Shown here: positions 55,501 to 57,030 of the stretch, piece by piece | Numbering within the stretch: position 1 is the first letter of the stretch | How the letters are laid out: each line of letters begins with the position of its first letter | Assembly (NCBI RefSeq): GCF_964355755.1 | Contig: NC_092674.1 | Coordinates: forward strand, 2,983,001 to 3,043,000 | Direction: 5' to 3' | Length of the DNA: 60,000 nucleotides | From: Antedon mediterranea | Lineage: Eukaryota; Echinodermata; Crinoidea; Comatulida; Antedonidae | Notes under the pieces: model-generated | What the model was told of the DNA's origin: nothing | What the model saw: only the letters and a program-made list of their open reading frames with translations | Database searches by the model: none | Position numbers and translations under genes: made by a program

Positions 55501-57015
55501 TTTTGGAGGTTTGCGGGGGTTTGCGGGGTTTGCGGTGTTTAGCAATACCCCAAAATATAAGATGTTTATGGTTTGTAATGCAATTGGATAAAAAATTGTT
55601 TCTGGAATTTTCAAATTAAATTGTCCATATTCTTCATTGCATTCTGCTATGTCAAGTTTACATTATTGTTTGGGCCAGTACATTAATGTGAAGTATAAAT
55701 ATTTCTAAAAATAGTCATAAACTAATCATTAACTAGGTAATGTATAATTCATTAAAAGTACAACATTTAACAAGCATAAAATTGTTTGACATTTCCAAAC
55801 TTATTATACTGAAGAAATGTCAACTGTCATTGTCAACCAACGAGCATCAAAAAGTACAGTATATTAATTATTAAAACATTTCACAAATTGTTGTGAACAT
55901 TTATAAATTAAGAGCATTACTAGGTTATCCCTGAGCAGCAATATGACGATGCTATGATGAGTCATAACACAGGATGTTTGCCTTAGGCCCCAGGAAAACT
56001 TGCAGCCCATTATAAGAGGAAGTGATCTTTCAAAGTTGTACAGTACGAAACGAAATATTCTACTTTAAAAAAAATAGGTATTTCATTTATCATATCAAAA
56101 TATTAGTCTGCAATTCACAGGAAGAAAAAACAATCCAATATATTAAATATGATTTAACAGTAAAGCTTGATGACTATCATTTTCAATAATAAAATACTAA
56201 AGCAGATAGTTTGTTGTAGAATTAGTATCTTATAGGGTTTTGTTAATCTTCTGTATCATTCACCTATTTCACCATCTCTCATACAAATACTGTAGGTTTT
56301 GTAACAGCTTCTATCCAGCTGCCATTCGGGCACTGAATGCTTGTCAGTATACGAGAGACACTTTGTAATTGTTAATTTTTCCTCAGAGAAAACATAATTT
56401 CTAGTATATTTTATATGCAAATGACAATAAATTAAAGTAATTTTCCACTGATGAATGAATACATGAATGTTATAAACAAATCGAGGAGCTCTCCACATTG
56501 ACATTTGGCTACTGTACAGTACTAGTAGCAGGAAACTTTAAATTTTACAAGCAGCTACTGTAACATCTTTTACAGTAGCAGACTATTTTTAACCGTTACA
56601 TGATATTAATAAAAACCACAGTATTTGGAGGGAATAAGCCCACCCAAAGGAAATGGGCTAGCCATTAACATATTCATGATTGGGACAAGTTTATCTGTTA
56701 AAATCAAACTTAACTTTTTAAACTTACCGGTAATTGGAAAGCTACTATGGAGTCATCCAACATTTGAACTTTCAGTGGCATAAGTTTCCCTTTACGAGCA
56801 GACAAAGAACGATTCGACTGCAACGTTCCAGGCTCCGATCTTGCAGTACTGTACGAGTGTGTAGGTGTTATGCTAGGGGTGTACCCATACGAATAATTCT
56901 GCTCAGGCTCACTAAGATGGTCTTGACTGTCGGCAGATAAAGTATGATTCCCAGCGTTATATGACGCCGAGGTAGAGCCATTATACTGGCCACGATTGTC
57001 CGCTGTGTAGCTCAT
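1164..57015 (-). CDS. FARP: FARP-type FERM / RhoGEF gene (gene-level entry, continues beyond position 1)
   Basis: Minus-strand gene assembled by eye from exons whose splice phases agree. Coding segments: 57015-56728, 40151-40047, 36129-36087, 23414-23336, 20897-20800, 18657-18537, 18227-17984, 16694-16531, 15328-15260, 14049-13719 and 13276-11165. Their sum is 3654 nt, or 1217 residues plus stop. Two further exons, 2219-2098 and 1253-1164, carry the start of the DH domain. FARP proteins link the plasma membrane (FERM domain, phosphoinositides, plexin-A or SynCAM partners) to Rho-family GTPases through DH and PH domains, with roles in axon, dendrite and synapse shaping; this is family knowledge. 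Seen here: a full FERM domain with the FARP/FRMD7-like F3 signature [20 protein letters not shown], the FA motif RGSSFRYSGRTQKQ, and the DH start [18 protein letters not shown]. Oddity: a large exon with its own stop lies between the FA and DH parts. FRMD7 was considered; the DH exon on the same strand favours FARP. Confidence 0.9.
1722..1850. repeat. Dispersed 'GGGGACACC' repeat, copy 1
   Basis: Short segments such as AGGGGACACCTCAATTAAAG and GGGGAAACCTCCATTAA alternate here. Related stretches occur at 3262-3405, 13625-13705 and 34560-34725, so this is a dispersed family of low-complexity character. Confidence 0.5.
1860..2030. repeat. MITE-like element, family C, copy 1
   Basis: The ends carry inverted GGTAACGGTAA and TTACCGTTACC. 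A second, internally deleted copy at 28692-28770 shares the left segment (AAAAATATAGAATCTATGTT) and the right segment (CGTCTGTGTAAATTGGCCTT). The size and inverted ends suggest a non-autonomous DNA transposon. Confidence 0.5.
2098..2219 (-). CDS. FARP: FARP linker exon before the DH domain
   Basis: Acceptor CTTTTTAG at 2220, donor GGAAG|GTTAGT at 2098; 122 nt. It is read as 2 nt plus 40 codons, so it needs a phase-1 upstream exon. The peptide is Pro/Glu-rich ([14 protein letters not shown], then [18 protein letters not shown]) and its basic end runs in phase 0 into the DH exon. Exon 10 ends in phase 0 and cannot splice here directly in this frame. A shortened exon 11, or an unseen exon between 11 kb and 2.2 kb, is required. 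Confidence 0.65.
2304..2461. repeat. 42-45-bp tandem repeat, 3 copies
   Basis: Three copies containing AAGATGGTCACAAACAGCAA and CGTCAGTGTGAACTGGAATT. One copy has a 3-bp insertion. Confidence 0.9.
2931..3110. repeat. About 76-bp tandem repeat, 2.4 copies
   Basis: Direct copies beginning TTGTTAAGGTATAAATGTCA and continuing through AACTTGTATTAACTGCTACT. Confidence 0.85.
3262..3405. repeat. Dispersed 'GGGGACACC' repeat, copy 2
   Basis: Four to five successive segments of the type AGGGGACATCCCTATTCA, ending GGGTCCCAACGGTGTC. Same family as 1722-1850. Confidence 0.5.
3762..4128. repeat. 25-bp minisatellite (about 14.7 copies)
   Basis: Nearly perfect tandem copies of AATAATCATACARTGTAGCA followed by CACTG. 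The only common variant is A/G at one site. There are no spacers, so it is not a CRISPR array. Confidence 0.97.
4140..5720. other. Intergenic/intronic sequence without recognisable gene
   Basis: Mostly AT-rich. A block at about 4360-4620 is less AT-rich and has several CpGs, with a 47-codon open frame on the minus strand but no clear splice sites. Nothing else could be assigned. Confidence 0.5.
5724..5886. mobile_element. MITE family A, copy 1
   Basis: The ends are inverted (GTCTACACTAT ... ATAGTGTAGAC). The interior has the family blocks TGATGTCATATCACTAC, CATATTTGGGCACATCACAC and CAAACTAGTTTGATAGTGTA. Confidence 0.85.
6347..6596. repeat. 86-87-bp tandem repeat, 3 copies
   Basis: Copies start at 6347, 6434 and 6520 with TTATACCTGCATTGTTTTCA and contain CTTATTATGCAAATTAGGTA. 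Confidence 0.9.
7370..7503. mobile_element. MITE family B, copy 1
   Basis: Inverted ends AGCTTGGCTCCCACTAGG / CCTAGTGGAAAGCAAGCT, with internal inverted blocks GACCAATCACAAGC / CTTGTCATTGGTC. Related copies are at 29703-29852 and 47960-48141. Confidence 0.8.
7749..7890. mobile_element. MITE family A, copy 2
   Basis: Ends CTGTCTACACTATCAAACTT / TTTGGTAGTGTAGACAGAGC. A typical full-length member of about 140 bp. Confidence 0.9.
8900..10900. other. Sequence downstream of exon 11 without recognisable gene
   Basis: AT-rich and without tandem structure, apart from the LINE-like tail near 9450. It should be part of the intron of the DH-containing FARP form. Confidence 0.5.
9445..9560 (-). repeat. 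Possible LINE/retroposon 3' tail
   Basis: On the minus strand the segment ends in a TGAATAAATAAATAAATA-type tail after CAGCCCTCGGGCTTCATG. This is the usual look of a non-LTR retroposon 3' end. No reverse transcriptase is present. Confidence 0.35.
10924..10945 (-). terminator. Candidate polyadenylation signals after exon 11
   Basis: AATAAA occurs on the minus strand at 10945-10940 and 10929-10924, about 220-240 nt past the stop codon. This suits a short 3' UTR for the FERM-only form. Chance occurrence in AT-rich DNA cannot be excluded. Confidence 0.4.
11165..13276 (-). CDS. FARP: FARP exon 11: large acidic serine-rich tail with stop (alternative terminal exon)
   Basis: Acceptor TTTTAATTAG at 13277; open for 703 codons to TAA at 11165-11167; residues 515-1217. 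The peptide is acidic and rich in Ser, Thr and Glu, with serine runs at about residues 810-822 and 1140-1155, and a likely coiled coil at about 774-807 ([20 protein letters not shown]). It has three Ser-Pro-Thr sites. A motif FDxEMKR(F/I)(D/E)x(S/C)xVxK occurs twice, at residues 591 and 1044, and F(D/E)VP followed by acidic residues occurs near 888 and at the C-terminus (about 1208). No DH or PH domain is present. Two AATAAA signals follow within 245 nt of the stop, which fits a genuine 3' end. Internal donors GCTG|GTGAGA (ends 12964) and GTTG|GTGAGA (ends 12817) are both in phase 1 and could join the linker exon at 2219. Confidence 0.85.
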   Translation of the reverse strand, partial: VNDDDGTNGILSGDEGRSSVHSFNPASPSRKEPVHVEYPQSAPEDTRPTADNIDGLSMNSTDTSNFSIPSGTLNIDFDLEMKRFDRSGVVKGSSSRGTTSDSSAGESKEYKLEEEESLDGVLDTVESQTTVSDGEIASCTEEGIGNVSEFSVVGETSATSSSSSVSLEDLRRIASVGIDSRIVSSMEEILKSTSEMSSPERDFPHIQQSKDFNTYCAPGKTSLRQFHQERQLFFFSEENLDDHEPVGKCLGQANSEFFRLEEKMDKTSADLTELENSLKETRRSLILMEKEDRNNSDSSSSRTSSSSSDESETGEDSNVDSQTQEVNKEPIRIDNKECSDTDLVFADSPAKDCSTELETPQVVNTSFQKLQLEFDVPDDEDSTSLEVKSWTRKGFEINSATEYQSIVGNSSTFVNKQQTIEYQRSNVSSTTTADTLYITEQKTASEKQVFPISPTYHSSTLFMQPKVLEIPSPTETRYTSYQTIEVVSPTAEKGSLEESLGRKDQKERSAAKSAAKRNECDKEENYLSEFDAEMKRIESCLVKPTVPQRQPQVSDDIQYDVIVNKHSGGLQELSINEQDISKSENVLEKSRSNSATSSASSDSSTEYLYQYALDDMKATKSRDRLLSSSSDSSSSSSSNSSDDDLTADGSDGTPQRTKVNGLFNRHALDNGGIIDLDSEPSPVFADLTGNLSRFEVPNSDDFD
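13625..13705. repeat. Dispersed 'GGGGACACC' repeat, copy 3
   Basis: AAGGGGACACCATTGAGTCT and neighbouring pieces, inside intron 10 close to the exon 10 donor. Confidence 0.35.
13719..14049 (-). CDS. FARP: FARP coding exon 10: disordered linker
   Basis: Acceptor ATTTCAG at 14050, donor TACCAG|GTACAT at 13719; 331 nt, phase 2 to phase 0; residues 404-514. It is a Ser/Thr/Asp/His-rich linker with no recognisable fold. The phase agrees with both neighbours and the frame is open over all 110 codons. Ser/Thr-Pro sites (for example SAPTTPQHS) could be phosphorylated; this is inference. Confidence 0.85.
14218..14460. repeat. 41-42-bp minisatellite, 6 copies
   Basis: Tandem unit with CTTATCCGTAAGAGTCAAAT and TATTAAAAAAAAGGTTTAA, in intron 9. 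Because the unit is near a multiple of three and lacks stops, it yields spurious open frames on both strands. Confidence 0.95.
15260..15328 (-). CDS. FARP: FARP coding exon 9: FERM-adjacent (FA) region
   Basis: Acceptor CTAATAG at 15329, donor ACCAA|GTAAGT at 15260; 69 nt, phase 2 to phase 2; residues 381-404. It encodes [19 protein letters not shown], which continues the FA motif exactly where FARP1, FARP2 and FRMD7 have GRTQKQ. Sequence similarity to the family stops soon after this exon. Confidence 0.93.
15374..15516. mobile_element. MITE family A, copy 3 (left end truncated)
   Basis: It begins inside the element (AGTTTGACAAAAAGTGTGAT) and keeps the right end CATAGTGTAGACAGAGCTTA. It has two copies of the internal block TATGGTAGTGATATG. 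Intron 8. Confidence 0.85.
16044..16228. mobile_element. MITE family A, copy 4 (expanded interior)
   Basis: Ends AAAGCTCTACACTATCAAAC / AAGATAGTGTAGACAGAGCT. The interior has the block CATATCACTACCATATTTGG three to four times with divergence. Intron 8. Confidence 0.9.
16531..16694 (-). CDS. FARP: FARP coding exon 8: F3 C-terminal helix and start of FA motif
   Basis: Acceptor GTGATTAG at 16695, donor TACAG|GTAAGC at 16531; 164 nt, phase 0 to phase 2; residues 327-381. [20 protein letters not shown] and VEHHTFFR form the last F3 strand and helix. A basic patch [17 protein letters not shown] follows. The RGSSFRYSGRTQKQ element is the FERM-adjacent (FA) motif, which in other FERM proteins is a kinase-regulated site. 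Confidence 0.95.
17138..17342. mobile_element. MITE family A, copy 5 (five internal blocks)
   Basis: Ends GGCTCTGTCTACACTATCAA / TTGATAGTGTAGACAGAGCT. The 21-22-bp block CATATCACTACCATATTTGG is repeated five times, the largest expansion in the window. Intron 7. Confidence 0.92.
17380..17886 (+). repeat. Possible retroposon 3' part with A/T tail
   Basis: It is less AT-rich than its surroundings at first and ends GATGAAATAAAATTAAAAAA followed by another AATTAAAAAA unit, as LINE 3' ends do. A B-box-like GGGTTCGTATCC occurs at about 17395, but no A box was found. Confidence 0.3.
17984..18227 (-). CDS. FARP: FARP coding exon 7: end of F2 and FERM F3 (PH-like) lobe
   Basis: Acceptor ATTTCAG at 18228, donor GGATAT|GTGAGT at 17984; 244 nt, phase 2 to phase 0; residues 245-326. 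It contains [20 protein letters not shown] and [10 protein letters not shown] (the F2 to F3 transition) and the F3 strands with [20 protein letters not shown]. The basic SFKRKRF core distinguishes the FARP/FRMD7 group from talin or 4.1 proteins. Confidence 0.96.
18537..18657 (-). CDS. FARP: FARP coding exon 6: FERM F2 lobe
   Basis: Acceptor TTTGTAG at 18658, donor CATCT|GTAAGT at 18537; 121 nt, phase 1 to phase 2; residues 205-245. It starts [11 protein letters not shown], the conserved AExGDY/F of the F2 lobe, and ends in the helix [10 protein letters not shown] that leads to the conserved GQTPADAD. The exon can be joined in frame either from exon 5 or from the alternative first exon at 18828-18807. 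Confidence 0.95.
18807..18828 (-). CDS. FARP: Possible alternative first coding exon of FARP
   Basis: An ATG at 18828 opens a short reading frame encoding MLSHVST. It ends in phase 1 at a strong donor ACAG|GTAAGT (18807). Exon 6, only 150 bp further, needs phase 1 and would continue as A-E-V-G-D-Y. The product would lack the F1 lobe and half of F2. A TATA-like TATATTAA lies at 18956-18949, and the area between has more CpGs than the surrounding intron. No expression evidence is available here. Confidence 0.45.
18949..18956 (-). promoter_or_regulatory. TATA-like box upstream of the alternative FARP exon
   Basis: TATATTAA on the minus strand, about 120 nt before the ATG at 18828. It is weak on its own in AT-rich DNA but well placed for an internal promoter. 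Confidence 0.25.
19061..19090. repeat. (AGT)n microsatellite
   Basis: About eight AGT units in intron 5, upstream of the alternative exon. Confidence 0.9.
19615..19679. mobile_element. MITE family A, copy 6 (minimal, 65 bp)
   Basis: Almost only the two inverted ends remain (AAAGCTCTGTCTACACTATC ... GATAGTGTAGACATAGCTTT), joined by TTTTTTTCACATGA. Confidence 0.9.
20030..20249 (-). mobile_element. tRNA-derived SINE
   Basis: On the minus strand it has an A box (TGGCTTGGTGGTTA, 20239-20226) and a B box (GGGTTCAATTCCC, 20196-20184). A non-tRNA body follows, ending in an A-rich tail (GGTAAAAAAAATAAAC). The head cannot form a clean cloverleaf, so it is a SINE rather than a tRNA gene. Intron 5. Confidence 0.65.
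20280..20483 (+). mobile_element. Short Helitron-like (non-autonomous) element
   Basis: It starts TATTACCTCCACTAG and ends GGAGGG...GCGCTCTTGGAGTTC followed by CTAGT. The CCTCC/GGAGG subterminal inverted repeat, the weak hairpin just before the end and the CTAGT terminus between T residues fit small Helitron-type elements common in marine invertebrates. It lies 30 bp from the SINE. Confidence 0.5.
20800..20897 (-). CDS. FARP: FARP coding exon 5: FERM F2 helical lobe
   Basis: Acceptor TGTCAG at 20898, donor CAAG|GTAAGT at 20800; 98 nt, phase 2 to phase 1; residues 172-205. It encodes [20 protein letters not shown] followed by [12 protein letters not shown], the canonical F2 helices (LQ.K.DL..G.L.C....A.L.A...Q) shared by all FERM proteins. 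Confidence 0.95.
20930..23040. other. Intron 4: mostly unassigned sequence
   Basis: AT-rich. A minus-strand poly(A)-like tail with AATAAA (about 22780-22800) hints at an old retroposon. Nothing else could be assigned. Confidence 0.5.
23048..23320. repeat. About 69-bp tandem repeat, 4 copies, next to the exon 4 donor
   Basis: Copies contain GTCAAAGGTCAAAACGAAAG and CAGCTCCTTACTTAATGTGA. The array starts about 15 bp downstream (in the gene sense) of the exon 4 donor at 23335. Confidence 0.9.
23336..23414 (-). CDS. FARP: FARP coding exon 4: F1/F2 junction
   Basis: Acceptor TTTCAG at 23415, donor ACAAA|GTAAGT at 23336; 79 nt, phase 1 to phase 2; residues 146-172. The peptide [19 protein letters not shown] is the FERM strand VKFxxPDPxxLQxE that closes F1 and opens the F2 (acyl-CoA-binding-like) lobe. 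A four-copy, about 69-bp tandem repeat (23048-23320) begins only about 15 bp downstream of the donor. Confidence 0.93.
24357..24493. mobile_element. MITE family A, copy 7
   Basis: Ends TAAGCTCTGTCTACATTATT / TTGATAGTGTAGACAAGGCT. The left end lacks the CTATCAAACT part. Confidence 0.85.
24991..26550. mobile_element. 1.56-kb non-autonomous DNA transposon flanked by TTAA
   Basis: Left end TTAAAGGGGGATTCTGGGTT and right end AACCCGGAACCCCCCTTTAA are inverted repeats of about 26 bp with few mismatches, each bordered by TTAA. TTAA target duplications are the mark of piggyBac and Kolobok elements. No transposase frame is present; the interior is less AT-rich and has CpGs. MITE copy 8 begins directly at its right edge. 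Intron 3. Confidence 0.7.
26551..26703. mobile_element. MITE family A, copy 8
   Basis: Ends AACTCTCTCCACACTATCGA / TTTGTGTAGATAGAGCTTTA, diverged. The interior has two TAGTGATATG blocks. It abuts the TTAA element. Confidence 0.8.
27466..27871. repeat. About 190-200-bp direct duplication (diverged)
   Basis: Copy 1 starts TGTAGATAACCTAG and copy 2 starts TGTAGAGAATCCTAG near 27658. Both go through ACTGTA...GTGC, CACCC, TTTTAAGGC and TAAATCAT. Confidence 0.7.
28328..28371. mobile_element. MITE family A, copy 9 (left end only)
   Basis: AAAGCTCTGTCTACACTATC and AAACTTTATGTGACAAAAAA, then unrelated sequence. Confidence 0.8.
28692..28770. repeat. MITE-like family C, copy 2 (internal deletion)
   Basis: It has the same left and right parts as 1860-2030 but lacks about 90 bp of the interior. 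Confidence 0.5.
29131..29343. repeat. 15-17-bp minisatellite
   Basis: About 13 degenerate copies of GTGTCCCTTTTAATAA. Its unit resembles the reverse complement of the dispersed GGGGACACC repeat. Confidence 0.9.
29703..29852. mobile_element. MITE family B, copy 2
   Basis: Ends CTTGGTCCCCACTTTTACG / CCAAGTGGGAGCCAAGCTTT. Interior GACCAATCACAAGTGACA and GATTGGTCAAATTACTTGC. Confidence 0.8.
29860..31310. other. Intron 3 segment without recognisable gene
   Basis: AT-rich, with no tandem or inverted structure seen. A fragment CAGGGCTCGAAATTCAAC near 30384 may be an old repeat. Confidence 0.5.
31322..31393 (+). tRNA. tRNA gene, anticodon ATC (Asp codon GAT) as folded
   Basis: A 72-nt sequence folds into a complete cloverleaf. 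Acceptor stem GCCCCAG/TTGGGGC, D arm GTCT/GGAC with AACGGTTA, anticodon stem TCTGC/GCAGG with loop ATATCAA, 4-nt variable loop, T arm CCGAG/CTCGG with loop TTCGAGT, and discriminator G73. A pol III terminator TTTTT follows 3 nt later (31396-31400). The anticodon read from the loop is ATC. Animals normally decode Asp with GTC, so this is either an unusual isodecoder or a mutated copy; the D arm resembles Asp/Glu tRNAs. There is no intron and no CCA. Confidence 0.8.
31396..31400 (+). terminator. Pol III terminator of the tRNA
   Basis: A run of five T on the sense strand, starting 3 nt after the tRNA 3' end. This supports an active or recently active gene rather than a SINE head. Confidence 0.7.
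31436..31507. repeat. Dispersed repeat D, copy 1
   Basis: TTTCAGTATATTACCGGGCG and GTTTAGAATTAATGTTCTAT recur at 45110-45181 with few changes. Copy 1 is followed by a TA microsatellite. Confidence 0.7.
31503..31550. repeat. (TA)n microsatellite
   Basis: About 24 uninterrupted TA units. Confidence 0.97.
31574..31802. repeat. About 115-bp tandem duplication
   Basis: Two copies starting TTAAAATAAACAAGA and containing GAACAGCAAAATGCTCTTCC, then AATTATTAA and TAATAGTTCG. Confidence 0.9.
31930..34550. other. Intron 3 segment, mixed composition, no gene recognised
   Basis: The part at about 32700-33340 is richer in GC and CpG (CGGCGAGGACGCTCTCGGGG) and is probably transposon-derived. Another fragment, CTAGCCCGAACGGCAAGTGA, is at 34230. 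I found no terminal repeats that define an element. Confidence 0.45.
34560..34725. repeat. Dispersed 'GGGGACACC' repeat, copy 4
   Basis: CCCAATTAAGGGGACACCAC, GGTTCCAAAGGTGTC and an inverted TAATAGTATCCCCTGATTA. It has the same layout as copy 2. Confidence 0.5.
35094..35222. mobile_element. MITE family A, copy 10
   Basis: Left end TCTGTCTACACTATCAAACT. The right end is partly deleted, leaving AAGACAGAGCTTA. Confidence 0.88.
35807..36073. repeat. About 133-bp tandem duplication beside the exon 3 donor
   Basis: Two copies, each with AACTGACCAT, TCATGATCAGTTACTCATGA and GTGAAAATTAATT. The second copy ends 13 bp from the exon 3 donor (36086). Confidence 0.88.
36087..36129 (-). CDS. FARP: FARP coding exon 3 (43-nt microexon-sized): FERM F1 lobe
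   Basis: Acceptor TTTTGCAG ending at 36130, donor GGCAG|GTACGT at 36087; 43 nt, phase 0 to phase 1; residues 132-146. It gives [14 protein letters not shown], the WLD...KQ segment of the FERM F1 lobe. A tandem duplication of about 133 bp (35807-36073) ends 13 bp past its donor. Confidence 0.9.
36403..36566. repeat. Possible hairpin repeat E
   Basis: It starts AACTCTCCAAACCAGACACC and ends GGGATTGGGAGAGCTAACTG. The end block resembles GGTATTGGGAGAGTTGACTA at 17930-17950 in intron 7. Probably a small non-autonomous element. Confidence 0.35.
36810..36853. repeat. Fragment of MITE family B
   Basis: TTGACCAATCACAAGTGACA matches the interior of copy 2 (29703-29852). No terminal repeats remain. 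Confidence 0.4.
36902..38336. other. CpG-containing block between 17-bp direct repeats
   Basis: This 1.4-kb stretch has CpG-rich parts (AAAGCCGGCGAGCCGAAATC, GCGCGGCCGAGTCTACGTTC). It is flanked by identical ATCAATTAAAATAATAT at 36885-36901 and 38337-38353. It could be an inserted element with its target duplication. No coding frame was recognised. Confidence 0.35.
38580..40020. other. Intron 2 sequence, partly old transposon
   Basis: The part at 38600-38990 repeats phrases such as CAAAAGTTATGAATCA and CATAACTTTTGAATGG, typical of long transposon ends. The remainder is AT-rich and unassigned. Confidence 0.4.
40047..40151 (-). CDS. FARP: FARP coding exon 2: FERM F1 lobe
   Basis: Acceptor CTTAG at 40152-40156, donor CCG|GTGAGT at 40047; 105 nt, phase 0 on both sides; residues 97-131. 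It encodes the helix and loop of the FERM F1 lobe, with the family-typical run [14 protein letters not shown]. This is the equivalent of the NHLNLVEGDYFGLEF stretch of vertebrate FARPs. It lies immediately left of a DNA transposon that starts at 40231, only 80 bp from the acceptor. Confidence 0.93.
40840..41997 (-). pseudogene. Transposase remnant (N-terminal part missing, frameshifted, SINE-interrupted)
   Basis: Two minus-strand segments belong together. 41997 to about 41763 encodes [34 protein letters not shown], and [16 protein letters not shown]. 41404 to about 40846 encodes [20 protein letters not shown] and, after a one-base frameshift near 41018 (between HPHKASEN and [14 protein letters not shown]), runs on to a stop at 40843. 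DG-GGQYKN / HGKSACDG motifs recur in uncharacterised transposon proteins of many invertebrates. Only the C-terminal portion remains, so the copy is inactive. A 33-nt GT...AG segment next to the SINE would restore the family reading if spliced. Confidence 0.7.
41407..41708 (+). mobile_element. tRNA-derived SINE inserted in the transposase
   Basis: A 302-bp insertion flanked by CCATAT (41401-41406 and 41709-41714). Its head (41407-41500) has a tRNA-like acceptor GAGCGAG/CTCGCTC, an A box TGGCCGAGCGGTTAAGGC of Leu/Ser type and a B box GGTTCGAGGCC. The anticodon arm does not pair, so it is not a working tRNA. The body has inverted blocks (GGACCCAGTTCA, GGTGAACTGG; CCCCTGTATCAGGGGG). Removing it and one CCATAT rejoins the transposase sequence. 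Confidence 0.75.
42760..45105. other. Intron 1 segment without recognisable gene
   Basis: Strongly AT-rich. The longest open frames have the composition of random AT-rich translation. No repeats of clear structure were seen. Confidence 0.5.
45110..45181. repeat. Dispersed repeat D, copy 2
   Basis: TTTCAGTATATCACCGGGCG and GTTTAGAATTTATGTTCTGT; see 31436-31507. Confidence 0.7.
45200..47390. other. Intron 1 segment, rich in TACAGTA/TACTGTA words
   Basis: No gene recognised. Short words TACTGTA and TACAGTA are unusually frequent here and up to about 50 kb. Confidence 0.4.
45908..45975 (-). repeat. Possible LINE/retroposon 3' tail
   Basis: On the minus strand CCGCTGTTGAACGAGATTAT is followed by GAAATAAATAAATAAATAAA, the same kind of tail as at 9445-9560. 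Confidence 0.35.
47394..47519. mobile_element. MITE family A, copy 11
   Basis: Ends GCTCTGTCTACACTATCAAA / TTTGGTAGTGTAGACAGAGC. Short interior with one CATATCACTACCATTTTTGG block. Confidence 0.92.
47960..48141. mobile_element. MITE family B, copy 3 (longest)
   Basis: Ends TAAGCGTGGTTCCCACTAG / CTAGTGGGAACCAAGCTTA. Internal palindromic blocks CGCAACGCAAGTGAATTGAC and CGCTTGCGTTGCG make an almost complete hairpin. Confidence 0.88.
48371..48490. mobile_element. MITE family A, copy 12 (right end missing)
   Basis: It begins TCTCTGTCTGCACTATCAAA and is cut after GTCCATATTGGGCACACC. Confidence 0.85.
49075..49210. mobile_element. MITE family A, copy 13
   Basis: Ends AAAGCTGTCTTGTCTACACT / GTGATAGTGTACTGTAGAC. 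Both ends carry small insertions. Confidence 0.82.
49220..51285. other. Intron 1 segment without recognisable gene
   Basis: A G homopolymer of about 15 lies at 49603-49617. The rest is AT-rich with many TACTGTA words. Confidence 0.5.
51289..53809. mobile_element. Foldback element F, copy 1, split by a nested Helitron-like insertion
   Basis: It is built from units of about 175-190 bp that begin GGTATTGCTAAACACCGC or TTGCTAAACCCCGCAAACC and end near TACTGTTAACAACTTATTTT. Two units run forward (51289-51650) and three run inverted (51651-52010, and 52011-52074 continued at 53674-53809). The halves can form a long hairpin. All internal open frames are by-products of the repeat. Confidence 0.88.
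52075..53673 (+). mobile_element. Helitron-like non-autonomous element (1.6 kb) nested in foldback F
   Basis: Compared with the intact unit of copy 2 (55395-55430), the insertion lies between ...ATGTATT and TTTTTTTTACATTG. The left end has GGTTATCCGCAAC, which pairs with GTTGCAGGATAACC to form a hairpin. GGTTATCCGC is also inverted as GCGGATAACC near the right end. The right end has a 9-bp hairpin AACTCGTCAAAGTGACGAGTT and terminates CTAGT. A 3' hairpin plus CTAG and insertion next to T are Helitron features. The interior has a diverged duplication (52855-52950 and 53213-53310, starting TTGTGACGTCATC). No Rep/helicase frame is present. Confidence 0.6.
54073..54479. repeat. About 57-62-bp minisatellite, 7 copies
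   Basis: Tandem units with CATCTTGACCTGGGTGCTA and ATGTTTATGAATATTCATTA. Long open frames on the + strand here are products of the repeat. Confidence 0.92.
54816..55551. mobile_element. Foldback element F, copy 2 (intact)
   Basis: Left arm of two forward units (54816-55008, 55009-55186) and right arm of two inverted units (55187-55360, 55361-55551). The outer ends are GGGTATTGCTAAACACCGCA and its complement. Conserved blocks are AACATAAAAGTGATTGAATC and GTAGTGTACAACCCACTGG. No transposase. Confidence 0.9.
55560..56725. other. Start of FARP intron 1, no other feature recognised
   Basis: AT-rich sequence between the foldback element and exon 1. No additional exon with convincing splice sites was found. 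Confidence 0.5.
56728..57015 (-). CDS. FARP: FARP coding exon 1: N-terminal extension and start of FERM F1
   Basis: Start codon at 57015, the first ATG after the acceptor at 57031. The exon ends with CCG|GTAAGT at 56728, phase 0, and encodes residues 1-96. Residues 1-72 are low-complexity, rich in Ser, Tyr, Asn and Thr, and probably disordered. Residues from about 73 ([16 protein letters not shown]) match the first beta strands of the FERM F1 ubiquitin-like lobe in FARP proteins, where a basic stretch precedes the conserved QMLDD. The following intron is about 16.6 kb and holds most of the transposons of the right half of the window. Confidence 0.9.
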
Positions 57016-57030
57016 ATTTATTTGTTAATC

